A stretch of 64,000 nucleotides of DNA from Candidatus Saccharimonadota bacterium (lineage in GTDB: Bacteria; Patescibacteriota; Saccharimonadia; Saccharimonadales; Saccharimonadaceae): positions 45,556 through 109,555 of the forward strand of contig JAFRCO010000012.1 in the NCBI GenBank assembly GCA_017404325.1, given 5' to 3'. Each line of letters begins with the position of its first letter. The first letter of the stretch is position 1. Shown piece after piece: positions 8,799-17,319 of the stretch. Position numbers and translations under genes: made by a program. The notes beneath the pieces were generated by a model. That model saw only the letters and a program-made list of their open reading frames with translations, searched no databases and was not told the DNA's origin.

Positions 8799-10142
8799 TT
8801 AATCGAAGTTAACTTTTCGTTTCGTAATACGAGGGAGATATCGGATAAAGAGAGCTAGAGCTAGAATTCCAAGAACGGAAGCAGTAACTTGGGCAGCATT
8901 TATTTCCATAGTCGACGCACCAGTGTTCGGAACAGCCGGCGTTTCTTTATCATCATCGAAGACTGCCGTAAACTTAATGTCTCTATCTACTATAACTGTT
9001 TTAATTTGCTCATCAGTAATAGGATCACCTGCTTTTATTTCGGTCCCATCTTCTAAAACTACGTCTACATCGGCAACCCAGTGGGAAAATTTGAAGCTTT
9101 TGTTCGCTTTATATGAGGAGCCGCTAGCATTTTCGCCTGGTTTTAATGTCTCATCTGTAATGCCAGTGATTTTGCCGTTTTCATCCGTGTTGTATTCTAT
9201 TTTATAAAATTTAGCATAATACTCTATACTACTACCAGCGTTAGACGTGAAACCAAAGACAAAGTGAACACCATCAGTCTGAGTATTGGATGTAATTTTT
9301 GTATAAATATTGGCTAAATCTGCGCTGTCTACCGTAGTTTTTTCTTCTTTATTAAACTCAGAATAGATATAGTTTCCGTTTGCAACATACATATTTCTCA
9401 AACCATCCGTGTTCGGCTGCAAGTCTTCAGCAGACTTAGCAAACATGTTGGTTCGGCTAAAGGCGTTGCCAGTATTTAGGATTTTGTAAGATTGCGAAGC
9501 ATCTATATCCGTAATGCCAAAATACATATCATCATTATAGTAGCGTTCAGGAGTTTCGCCATCTTTATAAAGAAGTGCTCTCATTTCAACAAATACTCTA
9601 GTTTCATCAGCAAGCCTCAGAGCTTTAATGCTATCATCGGTGTTTTCACAAGTTTCGTCTGGATAGATTTGTCGGCCAACATAGAAATAGTGCGAATCGG
9701 GTCTTACAGCAACCGCTATTGGTTCTCCATTTACGGTAGGCTGGACTTCTCCGATAAATTCTGCACTCGTATCCAGTATTTCTACATCTATACGGTAATC
9801 GCCATTAGTCATGCTGAAGCCTGGAGCCGGGCCTATCGATTGCAAAACTGCACCGTAATTGGTTGTATAGTAATAGACCGGGAAGCATCCGTTTGAATTT
9901 TTATAATATCCCTCTTGCCAATATGATGCCGGAGTGACTGTAGTAGAGACGTTTACCCCATGGAATAACGGAGTAAGTGAATTGATAAGATCCGGATCGA
10001 TATTAACGTTACTCGCACCAAGCGCTTCTCCCCCTGTATATTCGATATTATATTGATTGGCTGCAAAAGCATTGGTGCCGCCTAGCTCAACGCCAATCAG
10101 GGCTACAACGAAAGCCGCTGACATAAATCTTTTTCTTTTCAT
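8799..10142 (-). CDS. Sortase-anchored surface protein
   Basis: Protein of 447 aa. The signal peptide MKRKRFMSAAFVVALIGVEL... ends near Ala27 (NAFA-A). A long extracellular part without a recognised family follows. Near residues 330-395 there is an InlB/Listeria-Bacteroides-like repeat (FSHWVADV...IKFTAVFDDD). The C-terminus has VPNTG at about 404, a hydrophobic helix (TASVLGILALALFI) and ITKRK, a sortase signal. The start is supported by AAGGA 7 nt before ATG 10142. The promoter is at 10187-10215 and the gene converges on tuf. The ligand cannot be told from the sequence. Confidence 0.85.
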   Translation of the reverse strand: MKRKRFMSAAFVVALIGVELGGTNAFAANQYNIEYTGGEALGASNVNIDPDLINSLTPLFHGVNVSTTVTPASYWQEGYYKNSNGCFPVYYYTTNYGAVLQSIGPAPGFSMTNGDYRIDVEILDTSAEFIGEVQPTVNGEPIAVAVRPDSHYFYVGRQIYPDETCENTDDSIKALRLADETRVFVEMRALLYKDGETPERYYNDDMYFGITDIDASQSYKILNTGNAFSRTNMFAKSAEDLQPNTDGLRNMYVANGNYIYSEFNKEEKTTVDSADLANIYTKITSNTQTDGVHFVFGFTSNAGSSIEYYAKFYKIEYNTDENGKITGITDETLKPGENASGSSYKANKSFKFSHWVADVDVVLEDGTEIKAGDPITDEQIKTVIVDRDIKFTAVFDDDKETPAVPNTGASTMEINAAQVTASVLGILALALFIRYLPRITKRKVNFD

Positions 10143-10186
10143 TTTGTTATCCTTGTTTATTTTTGTGTATGACTTTTTCTGGTTGC

Positions 10187-10215
10187 ATTATATAAAATGC
10201 TCTTGCTTTTGTCAA
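10187..10215 (-). promoter_or_regulatory. Promoter of the 8799-10142 gene, overlapping a hairpin
   Basis: Minus strand TTGACA (10210-10215), 17-bp spacer, TATAAT (10187-10192). The -35 box sits inside the loop and right arm of the terminator hairpin of the upstream gene. Confidence 0.85.
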
Positions 10216-10222
10216 GAGCATT
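10197..10222 (-). terminator. Terminator hairpin of the 10238-11107 gene
   Basis: ATGCTCTTG / CAAGAGCAT stem followed on the minus strand by TTTTATA. It overlaps the promoter of the next gene. Confidence 0.7.
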
Positions 10223-10237
10223 TTAAAAGCTACGGAT

Positions 10238-11107
10238 TTAACGAATTTCGTCGATGATAACTTTTTCGCTAGCCGGTTTTTCGAGCTCTTCGGGATGCGA
10301 TAATAAGTACTGTAGCAAATCAGCAGATTTAGCGAAGTAATAGCCATCAGCAATACGCTCGTCGAAGTTCATACCCCATTCGCAAATCTTTCTAACCTGT
10401 TTTTTGCCGTCAATAATGACTTCTTTTTCTTCAATTTCGCCCATTGTTAATAGGGAAGAAGAGTTACCAAAGTCAGTGATATTATGGAAAATCGCGCCAC
10501 AACCGATCGAACCGAGGTTTGAGACAATCATTGTACTATAATAGAGGTTATCCTTCGCAAGAGAAGCTGGAAGCAAACCTTTCTTATCGGTCCATTTTAA
10601 AACCCCGACTACTGGGATACGTAAGAAGTTTGGCATTTTACCCAAAATATCAATCGCTGAGTTAGCGCCTTCCTTGTCGATATTATTAGCACGTTTTTTG
10701 CGGAAACTATCGACCTTCTTCTTCACTTTTTCGCCAATTGTATAAATATTATCATTCTTTTCAATCGGCACCATGACCATCATCTCTTCAGAATGATCAT
10801 CAAAGCTGACTTTTGCAACGAAAGAGAGAACGATTTGGTCGTGTTCCCAAACATGCCGGTTGCAAACAAAACGATTCATTTTCGGACGATTGTAAACCGT
10901 TTTACCGATAGCAGCTAAAAAGGCATGGAAATAGGTTACATTTTCACCAGCCTTTTTCTTTTTTTCAATATATTTTGATAATTCTGTGAGGTCCATTCTT
11001 TGACAAATGTAGACATCACTAACACTTCGATGCGGCTTCAAATCGATACTGATCTGAGTCATGCCGGTTATATCTTTGACCCTGTGGGCTCCTCCATATT
11101 TTTTCAT
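10238..11107 (-). CDS. 2-oxoacid dehydrogenase E2 / chloramphenicol acetyltransferase-fold protein, stand-alone
   Basis: Protein of 289 aa with the E2/CAT catalytic fold. VTYFHAFLAAIGKTV, SFVAKVSFDDHSEEM, STMIVSNLGSIGCGAIFHNI and the C-terminal NFDERIADGYYFAKSADLL align with the E2 core. The usual DHRxxDG is DERIADG here, so the catalytic His is replaced by Glu. There is no lipoyl domain, and no E1 or E3 gene is nearby. CoA-dependent acyl transfer is therefore uncertain and the substrate unknown. The -10 box TGTTATAAT ends 7 nt before the ATG, so the mRNA is probably leaderless. Confidence 0.75.
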   Translation of the reverse strand: MKKYGGAHRVKDITGMTQISIDLKPHRSVSDVYICQRMDLTELSKYIEKKKKAGENVTYFHAFLAAIGKTVYNRPKMNRFVCNRHVWEHDQIVLSFVAKVSFDDHSEEMMVMVPIEKNDNIYTIGEKVKKKVDSFRKKRANNIDKEGANSAIDILGKMPNFLRIPVVGVLKWTDKKGLLPASLAKDNLYYSTMIVSNLGSIGCGAIFHNITDFGNSSSLLTMGEIEEKEVIIDGKKQVRKICEWGMNFDERIADGYYFAKSADLLQYLLSHPEELEKPASEKVIIDEIR

Positions 11108-11114
11108 AGTATTT

Positions 11115-11120
11115 ATTATA
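11115..11120 (-). promoter_or_regulatory. Extended -10 box, predicted leaderless start
   Basis: TGTTATAAT on the minus strand, 7 nt before the start of the E2-like gene. Confidence 0.6.
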
Positions 11121-11127
11121 ACATAGC

Positions 11128-11156
11128 TTGATTTATCTCAAAATCTGTGGTATAAC
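11128..11156 (+). promoter_or_regulatory. rpsJ promoter
   Basis: TTGATT (11128-11133), 17-bp spacer, TATAAC (11151-11156). It is divergent from the promoter of the E2-like gene. Confidence 0.7.
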
Positions 11157-11229
11157 TAGAGCATTATTAAATAATTATCAAATCTGAAAAACTCCATTCT
11201 TTCGAGGTTATCAGATAAGAAAGGTCAAA

Positions 11230-11556
11230 ATGGCAGAAGCAAAAAAGCAAGAAGGATTAAAAATCCGTATCCGTCTTAAGGCTTACGATCATCGCGTAAT
11301 TGATCAAAGCGCAAGACAAATTGTCGATACAGCAATCCGAACCGGAGCAAGTGTCTCGGGGCCAATCCCCCTACCGACAAAAAAGAGTACTTTCACGGTC
11401 GTAAAATCGCCACATGTCTATAAGACTGGGGGCGAGGCCTTCGAAATGAAAGTCCATAAACGTTTAATCGATATTTCAAATGCTACTCCGAAAACGATTG
11501 AAAGCTTACAAAATCTTTCACTCCCAGCAGGCGTAGATGCCGAAATTAAAATGTAA
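11230..11556 (+). CDS. rpsJ: 30S ribosomal protein S10
   Basis: Protein of 108 aa with the S10 signature: [35 protein letters not shown] and [17 protein letters not shown]. It binds in the 30S head and also acts as NusE in antitermination. AAGAAAGG precedes ATG 11230. In most bacteria rpsJ opens the S10 operon; here a terminator (11575-11597) and an unrelated operon follow, so it is a single gene. It completes the fusA-tuf-rpsJ order seen in this window. Confidence 0.97.
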   Translation: MAEAKKQEGLKIRIRLKAYDHRVIDQSARQIVDTAIRTGASVSGPIPLPTKKSTFTVVKSPHVYKTGGEAFEMKVHKRLIDISNATPKTIESLQNLSLPAGVDAEIKM

Positions 11557-11574
11557 TTAGAATAAAACTCAATA

Positions 11575-11597
11575 AATCCCCCGTTTGGGGGATTTTT
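11575..11597 (+). terminator. rpsJ terminator
   Basis: CCCCC / GGGGG stem with flanking A and T bases, followed by TTTTT. Confidence 0.85.
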
Positions 11598-11617
11598 GAT
11601 GCATATCTCAAATGTGC

Positions 11618-11623
11618 TATAAT
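11618..11623 (+). promoter_or_regulatory. Extended -10 box, predicted leaderless start of the MurF-like gene
   Basis: TGCTATAAT ends 6 nt before ATG 11630. TTGATG lies 16 nt upstream as a possible -35. Confidence 0.7.
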
Positions 11624-11629
11624 ATTTGC

Positions 11630-12901
11630 ATGAGCTTTAGTAAGTTAAAGAAGCGCTTTTATTTCGTTGCTGCAAAGTATTTTCGACATTTTGCCGACAA
11701 GGCTTTCCGACGTTGGAATCCGCGCGTAATAGCGATAACTGGTTCGGCAGGAAAGACAACGATGATGACGATGGTTGAGCACGAAATAGGCAAATTGGCG
11801 CATTATTCTCATGATGCAAACTCTGCTTTTGGTATACCTTTTGATATTTTAGGGTTAAAAGGTATTCGAGGGTCAAAACTACGCTGGATTTGGCTGTTTA
11901 TCGCAGCGCCGTTCAAATCTGTATTTAAGAGACATAAAGAGAAGTTTTATGTAGTTGAAATCGATGGGGAAAGGCCGCATGAAACAGAATTCTTAGCAAA
12001 ATGGTTAAAACCAGAGGTGACGATCTGGGTGTCAATCGGGCTTTCGCACGCGATTCAGTTCGAGAAGGAAGTTGAAGAAGGAAAATTCAAAAATGTCGGG
12101 GAAGCGATCACGGCAGAATTTGCAAACTTACCAGCTAATACATCGAAACGAGTTTATATTGACGCGGATTCGAAGATAATGGTCAAGGCGACGGCTAACA
12201 TTAAGGCGAAAGTAGTGCCAATCAAGAAAGATGAATTAAAAAAATATGTAGTTTATGCGGATTCGACCGATTTTACTTATGGCGATACGACTTTTCATTT
12301 TAATCACCCAGAGCCAAAAGATATCGCGTTTAATCTATTCGTAGTTCAAGATTTAATGAAATATTTAAAACTGAAATTTAACCCAGATTTTTCAGATATC
12401 AAAATAGCGCCGGGACGAAGCTCTTTCTTTAAGGGTAAAAAAGGAATTGATATTGTAGACAGTAGTTATAATGCTCATATGATTTCAATGGCATCGGTAC
12501 TTGATATGGCAAAACGGATGCATGCAGAAGAAAAATGGTTGGTGATTGGTGACATTGTCGATCAAGGGTCACTTGAGGAGGAAGAACATATTAAACTCGC
12601 AAAATTAATTGCAGCGGTAAAACCAGAAAAAGTAATTCTTGTCGGGAGAAGAACGAAGAAATATACTGCACCAGAATTAAAGAAGCTCGGAGTTTCAGCG
12701 GTAGCAACTCTAGACCCAAGAAAAGCGCTCGAATATATCGAGAAAAATATTAAAGGCAACGAAACTTTATTATTTAAGGGTAGCCAATATCTCGAATGGA
12801 TAATCGAGAAACTTTTGGCAGACCCGAAGGATGCAAAAAAATTATGTCGACGCGAGAAGGCGGCAGTCGCGCGACGGAAAGGATGGGGACTAGATGGCTG
12901 A
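11630..12901 (+). CDS. Mur ligase family protein, MurF-like
   Basis: Protein of 423 aa. A P-loop GSAGKTT at residues 38-44 is followed by a Mur ligase central domain (VVEIDGERPHETEFL, SIGLSHAIQFE) and a C-terminal domain with PGRSSFF, DSSYNAHMISM and VIGDIVDQGSLEEEEH. Family members join amino acids to UDP-MurNAc peptides; MurF adds D-Ala-D-Ala. It is shorter than typical MurF (about 450 aa) and the N-terminal substrate domain is nearly absent, so it might act on a different acceptor. The start is ATG 11630 (leaderless) rather than 11612. It opens an overlapping operon with a hydrolase, an aminotransferase and two FemAB genes. Confidence 0.8.
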   Translation: MSFSKLKKRFYFVAAKYFRHFADKAFRRWNPRVIAITGSAGKTTMMTMVEHEIGKLAHYSHDANSAFGIPFDILGLKGIRGSKLRWIWLFIAAPFKSVFKRHKEKFYVVEIDGERPHETEFLAKWLKPEVTIWVSIGLSHAIQFEKEVEEGKFKNVGEAITAEFANLPANTSKRVYIDADSKIMVKATANIKAKVVPIKKDELKKYVVYADSTDFTYGDTTFHFNHPEPKDIAFNLFVVQDLMKYLKLKFNPDFSDIKIAPGRSSFFKGKKGIDIVDSSYNAHMISMASVLDMAKRMHAEEKWLVIGDIVDQGSLEEEEHIKLAKLIAAVKPEKVILVGRRTKKYTAPELKKLGVSAVATLDPRKALEYIEKNIKGNETLLFKGSQYLEWIIEKLLADPKDAKKLCRREKAAVARRKGWGLDG

Positions 12902-13571
12902 TCTATATATAGTACATGGATGGACATATACAGTAGAGCCTTGGCGAAAAACTTTGGAATTATTACGAGAGAACGGAATAAGTGTAAAGATGTTAAGAGT
13001 TCCAGGCTTAACTGAAGACTCAAAAAAAGTTTTTACGATTGAAGATTATGTAAAATGGGTAAATAAAGAAATCCCGGATGGGGCGATTGCTCTAGGACAT
13101 TCGAACGGAGGCCGGATTTTACTTAATCTTTGTGCGAAAAAACCAGAAAAGTTGAAATATTTGATTCTGCTTGATAGCGCAGGAATTTATGAACCGTCAA
13201 CGAAGAAGAAAATTGTTGAAAAACTCGCTAAACTCGGGAAACCATTTAAGAAGGTCCCGTTAATCGATAAAGCTTTTCATAAAGTTACCGGTTCAACCGA
13301 TTATTCAAAAGCGCCAGAAAACATGAAAGAGACCTTAAGGAATATGTTAGCCTCGGATAAGGATTTAGATTTTTCGAAAGTAACAACAAACACTTTCATT
13401 CTTTGGGGGAAGAAGGATACCACTACACCACCAAGACAAGCGACAACAATGTATGAAAAACTGCCTAATGCAGAGCTGAAGTTTTATACAAATTGGACAC
13501 ACGCACCGTATATCTCAAATCCAGATGAACTAGCGCGAGCTTTGACTAATTTAGTGAAAAGGATAAAATAG
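12894..13571 (+). CDS. Alpha/beta hydrolase
   Basis: Protein of 225 aa, cytoplasmic. The nucleophile elbow is GHSNGG (Ser near residue 70), the acid is in LWGKKDTTTPP and the His in NWTHAPYIS, so the triad is complete. Close to RBBP9/YdeN-type hydrolases and epoxide hydrolase-like folds. The substrate is unknown; its place between a MurF-like ligase and amino-sugar/bridge genes suggests a cell-wall precursor or an ester made by the same pathway. It overlaps the previous gene by 8 nt and the next by 1 nt, consistent with translational coupling. Confidence 0.8.
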   Translation: MADLYIVHGWTYTVEPWRKTLELLRENGISVKMLRVPGLTEDSKKVFTIEDYVKWVNKEIPDGAIALGHSNGGRILLNLCAKKPEKLKYLILLDSAGIYEPSTKKKIVEKLAKLGKPFKKVPLIDKAFHKVTGSTDYSKAPENMKETLRNMLASDKDLDFSKVTTNTFILWGKKDTTTPPRQATTMYEKLPNAELKFYTNWTHAPYISNPDELARALTNLVKRIK

Positions 13572-14674
13572 TGCGGCATTACTTTTTAGGTTTAGCGAGT
13601 GGAAAAAATAGGAAGGAACGACAAGCCCAGCTCTTTTCACGCGGAAAAGAAGCTGATTATTTCGATTTGCAAAACTACATTCTGAGAGAGTATGGAGCGC
13701 ATCAAGTTTTGATTACCAGGAATGGACGTTCGGCGATTGCGGCGGGACTAAAAGCTTATTTTGAAGATGGCGGCGAGGTGATTATTAACGGTTTTACTTG
13801 TCATGCTGTCACTCAAGGCATTAAGGCGGCTGGAATGACGCCAATATTCGCCGATATCGATCGCGAAACGCTTAATTTTACGGTTAAGACGATCGAAAAA
13901 GTAATGACGAAAAAGACGCGTGCAATTATGGTCCAAAACACTTTAGGGAATATGGTAGACATAAAGAAAATCGAAGCGTTTGCGAAGAAAAATAATCTAG
14001 TGATAATCGAAGATTTAGCACATTGTACTGGTCGGATGTATCCGGATGGGAGAGAAGCAGGAACAGTTGGGCAAATTACAGTATTTTCATTCGGAAAGGA
14101 AAAGTCAATCGACGTCGGGAATGGCGGAGCAGTAGCGTTTCGTAATTCGGTCGCACCAATGGTCAAAGTCCCGAAGTTACGACCGCCGGTAAGTGAAACT
14201 TTAAGAGCAAGATGGTATCCGACTTTCGGAGCAATGTATCGTGGATTATCCTATGTTAAGTTAAATGGGGTATTCATGAGAATTTTACTCTCGTTAAAAT
14301 GGATAAAGAAATCAGCAGACGGAGATGTAAATTTCGACCGGCATTTAAGTTATTTTCAAGCGAAACTTGCATTTAAACAACTAAAACAACGCGCGAGCAT
14401 TGGGAAAAAACCTTTGCGAGAATTCTTCTTAGTCAATAATCGCGAAGAGGTAATGAAGGAACTTAACAAGGCTGGGTATTTCTTTAGCGGGTTTTGGTAC
14501 GAAAAACCAGTTTCACCAGAAAGATATTACAAAAAAGCACATTTCCCGGAAAAAGAATGTCCGGAAGCAGTTTATGTATCTGAACATATTATTAATTTTC
14601 CAAACTATTATTCAAAGAAAGAATTGGAGCCAGCGCGTAAAATTGTGATGAAATATATGGAGGGTAAAAAATGA
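13571..14674 (+). CDS. DegT/DnrJ/EryC1/StrS family PLP-dependent aminotransferase
   Basis: Protein of 367 aa. The fold signature includes TRNGRSAIAAGL, IIEDLAHCTG and FSFGKEKSIDVGNGGA; the second Lys of GKEKS fits the PLP Lys of FSFxxxK. Such enzymes transaminate keto-sugars bound to nucleotides. Here the likely product is an amino sugar or amino-acid-like building block for the envelope, because the gene lies between a MurF-like ligase and two FemAB genes (inference). The start is GTG 13571, overlapping the previous TAG. The gene ends in ATGA with the next. Confidence 0.82.
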   Translation: MRHYFLGLASGKNRKERQAQLFSRGKEADYFDLQNYILREYGAHQVLITRNGRSAIAAGLKAYFEDGGEVIINGFTCHAVTQGIKAAGMTPIFADIDRETLNFTVKTIEKVMTKKTRAIMVQNTLGNMVDIKKIEAFAKKNNLVIIEDLAHCTGRMYPDGREAGTVGQITVFSFGKEKSIDVGNGGAVAFRNSVAPMVKVPKLRPPVSETLRARWYPTFGAMYRGLSYVKLNGVFMRILLSLKWIKKSADGDVNFDRHLSYFQAKLAFKQLKQRASIGKKPLREFFLVNNREEVMKELNKAGYFFSGFWYEKPVSPERYYKKAHFPEKECPEAVYVSEHIINFPNYYSKKELEPARKIVMKYMEGKK

Positions 14675-15645
14675 ATTGGGAAGAAGTATTGAAAAAATAT
14701 TCGGAAGCGAACTTTTTGCAATCTCCAATGTATCAAAAAATGAATGAAATATTGGGGAATAAGACCGTAGTTTTGAATTTCGGAAAAGAAGGATATGCAC
14801 TGGGAATCGTAAGAGACGCTAAACGTGGAAGATATTTGGAAATTCCATGCGGACCGTTGATTAACTGGAAAAATAAAAAGGTTACAGAAGAGGCTATTTC
14901 TAAAATTAAGGAAGCCGCAAAAAAGAATAATTGTGTCTTCGTTAGAATTCGTCCACAATTAACTGCGAGTTCGGAAAACTTAAAACTCCTAGAAGATTTA
15001 GGCTTAAAGAAATCGCCGATGCATCTCGCAGCGGAACATACTGTAATGATTGATTTAACAAGTTCTGAGGAAGAATTATTAGCCAAGATGCGAAGACAAA
15101 CTCGTTATGAGGTTCGAAGAGCCGATAAACTCGGTATAAAAGTAACAAAAGATAATTCCGAAGAAATCTTTAAAGAGTTTCATAGCGTCCAAGTAGAGAC
15201 GGCGAAAAGACAGAATTTCATTCCTCCAAATTTGAAGGTTTTAATGGCGGAACGTGAAGCATTTGGAAAAAATATCACGATTTATACCGCAAAAACTGCC
15301 GAAGGAGAAATAATTGCGTATGGGATGATGATTTGGGATGGATTAGAAGGAGATTATTACGAAGCTGCTTCGACCGAATTAAACCGAAAACTGCCAGGAG
15401 CTTATGCGATTATTTGGCAAGCAATGAAAGATTTGAAAAAAGTGGGTTGTAAACGCTTTAATCTTTGGGGGATTGCGCCGGCGGGCCAGCCGAACCATCG
15501 TTATGCCGGAGTAACGACGTTTAAGACTGGGTTCGGCGGAGAAGTGATTGAATATGTTGCGGCGCATGATTTAATAATTTCAAAAGTAAGATATTTGAAA
15601 GATTTTGTAGTAGAAACGATCCGTAAAAAGAAGAGGCGCTTATGA
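14671..15645 (+). CDS. FemAB-family peptidoglycan bridge aminoacyltransferase (first copy)
   Basis: Protein of 324 aa. It has the two GNAT halves of FemAB: ANFLQSPMYQKM at the start, KMRRQTRYEVRRADKLGIKV in the middle, YYEAASTELNRKLPGAYAIIWQAM and FNLWGIAPAG near the end, then AGVTTFKTGFGGE. FemAB proteins use aminoacyl-tRNA to add residues to lipid II or UDP-MurNAc pentapeptide on the cytoplasmic side. It overlaps the aminotransferase (ATGA) and the next FemAB gene (ATGA). It lacks the long coiled arm of some FemA proteins. Confidence 0.88.
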   Translation: MNWEEVLKKYSEANFLQSPMYQKMNEILGNKTVVLNFGKEGYALGIVRDAKRGRYLEIPCGPLINWKNKKVTEEAISKIKEAAKKNNCVFVRIRPQLTASSENLKLLEDLGLKKSPMHLAAEHTVMIDLTSSEEELLAKMRRQTRYEVRRADKLGIKVTKDNSEEIFKEFHSVQVETAKRQNFIPPNLKVLMAEREAFGKNITIYTAKTAEGEIIAYGMMIWDGLEGDYYEAASTELNRKLPGAYAIIWQAMKDLKKVGCKRFNLWGIAPAGQPNHRYAGVTTFKTGFGGEVIEYVAAHDLIISKVRYLKDFVVETIRKKKRRL

Positions 15646-16661
15646 GAATAGAAGAAATTTTAGTTAAAGATGTTTGGGATAAATTTATAAAATCACATGA
15701 GGAAGCAAATTTTTTGCAATCGTGGGATTTTTACGAATTTCATAAAAAACGCGGAAAAAAAATCGTTCGAAGAGCAATCTTAAACGAAAAAGGTGATATT
15801 GTCGCAGCTTATGCGGGGGTTGTTGAGACGGCAAAACGCGGAAAACATCTCGCGATTGCTGGGGGACCGATTTTAGATTGGGAAGATAAAAAACTTGTTA
15901 AAGAGATTTTTAAAGATATTAAAAAAGCCGGCGAGAAGAATGGTTGTGTTTTCGTTCGCGTACGTCCACAGTTATCACTTTCAGATAAATCTTTGAAATT
16001 AATGCGAGAACTAGGGCTGAAGAAAGCGCCGATGTATCTATCGGTCGAATATGCAGGGATTCTAGATTTAAAGAAGTCTGAAGAAGAAATTTTAGTTGGC
16101 GCTTCTCAAGGTTTTAGACGAAAACTTCGTAAAGCAGAAAAAGTTGGGATTGAAATTAAAGCCGAGACGAGTGACGAAGCAATTAGAGAATTTTGCAAGT
16201 TGGAGAAGAAGCACGCTGAAAGACAAAAATACGTAGCTTTCTCGAGCGATTTCTTAAAAAAGCAATTTGAGGCATTTCGAGAGGGAAACGAAATATTAAT
16301 CTACTCAGCGCGTTATGAAAAAGAAATTCTTGCGATGAATTTTATGATCTTTTACGGACCGGAAGCAAGCTATCATTATGGAGTGTCATCAGAGCTCGGA
16401 ACGAAATACTCGGCAGCGCCACTACTCCATCTTGCGGCAATGGAAGAAGCGAGGAAGCGAGGATGTATCCGTTATAATTTGTGGGGGATTGTCGGACTGG
16501 AAGAAAAATCGCATCGTTTTTATGGAGTTTCGGAATTTAAACGCTCGTTTGGGTGTGAAGAATTGAAGTATACGCCGGCCCATGATTTGATTTTAAAACC
16601 GTTTTCATACCAAAAAACGAAAATAGTAGAAACGGCGAGAAAAAAGATTCGCCATGTCTAA
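15642..16661 (+). CDS. FemAB-family peptidoglycan bridge aminoacyltransferase (second copy)
   Basis: Protein of 339 aa, clearly a paralogue of the preceding gene: ANFLQSWDFYEFHKKRG, VFVRVRPQLS, GFRRKLRKAEKVGIEI, YHYGVSSELGTKYSAAPLL and YNLWGIVGLE. Two tandem FemAB proteins usually add successive residues of an interpeptide bridge, as FemA/FemB or MurM/MurN do. It is the last gene of the 11630-16661 operon. No terminator is seen; a promoter lies at 16671-16676. Confidence 0.88.
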   Translation: MRIEEILVKDVWDKFIKSHEEANFLQSWDFYEFHKKRGKKIVRRAILNEKGDIVAAYAGVVETAKRGKHLAIAGGPILDWEDKKLVKEIFKDIKKAGEKNGCVFVRVRPQLSLSDKSLKLMRELGLKKAPMYLSVEYAGILDLKKSEEEILVGASQGFRRKLRKAEKVGIEIKAETSDEAIREFCKLEKKHAERQKYVAFSSDFLKKQFEAFREGNEILIYSARYEKEILAMNFMIFYGPEASYHYGVSSELGTKYSAAPLLHLAAMEEARKRGCIRYNLWGIVGLEEKSHRFYGVSEFKRSFGCEELKYTPAHDLILKPFSYQKTKIVETARKKIRHV

Positions 16662-16670
16662 AATATGTGC

Positions 16671-16676
16671 TATAAT
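16671..16676 (+). promoter_or_regulatory. Extended -10 box for the DUF308 gene
   Basis: TGCTATAAT right after the FemAB stop. A leader of about 20 nt with AAGGAT precedes ATG 16702. Confidence 0.65.
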
Positions 16677-16701
16677 AAGCTTAAGTTAAATAAGGATTTT
16701 T

Positions 16702-17319
16702 ATGGCGCATATAAATCGAAGATATATAGATAAACATTGGTTTGTTTTCATCATCCGCGGAATACTGGCTGGAGTATTCGGTCTTCTACTACTATTTGGT
16801 GGTTTGATGGATTTAGAAGGAGTGATTGCGACAATCAGCATCTTTTTACTTGTGATGGGAATTGTCGATTCGGCTGGTGCGCTTTATAATTCAACAAAGA
16901 AACGAGGTTGGGTTAATTCAGTCATTGATGCATTGATTGATGTGATTGCAGCTTTAGCATTGCTCTTTTTTGCAAAGAGTGATTTAGTAATGAGTTTAAT
17001 TATTATCTCGGTTTATGTCTTTATTTCTGGGGTTATTGATATCTTCCATGGATTCTTATCGACTGTCGATCCGACAGATCGCTTTATCCGAATTTTGACC
17101 GGTGTTCTAGGCTGTATTATGGGGGCAGTAATCCTAAATGCTGGGAATTTCGAAGTAATGACCTTCATTCGCTTCTTTGGTGTCTATATGATAATTGTTG
17201 GGGTTACAAGCATGATTTATGGTGTACATAATAATTCGCAAAATATCGAAGACATAGTTGCGAGAAAAGAAATTAAGAAAAAGGGGACAAAGAAGAAAGG
17301 TGGCAAAAAGGCTAAATGA
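16702..17319 (+). CDS. DUF308/HdeD-like integral membrane protein
   Basis: Protein of 205 aa with about six membrane helices arranged as three similar pairs (IRGILAGVFGLLLLFGGLMD, VIAALALLFFAKS, ILTGVLGCIMGAVIL) and a very basic tail KKKGTKKKGGKKAK. This matches the HdeD/DUF308 family, found in acid-stress loci of enterics, but its biochemical role is unknown. It is co-transcribed with the following surface-protein gene (ATGA overlap), so it may support envelope export or stress. Confidence 0.8.
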   Translation: MAHINRRYIDKHWFVFIIRGILAGVFGLLLLFGGLMDLEGVIATISIFLLVMGIVDSAGALYNSTKKRGWVNSVIDALIDVIAALALLFFAKSDLVMSLIIISVYVFISGVIDIFHGFLSTVDPTDRFIRILTGVLGCIMGAVILNAGNFEVMTFIRFFGVYMIIVGVTSMIYGVHNNSQNIEDIVARKEIKKKGTKKKGGKKAK

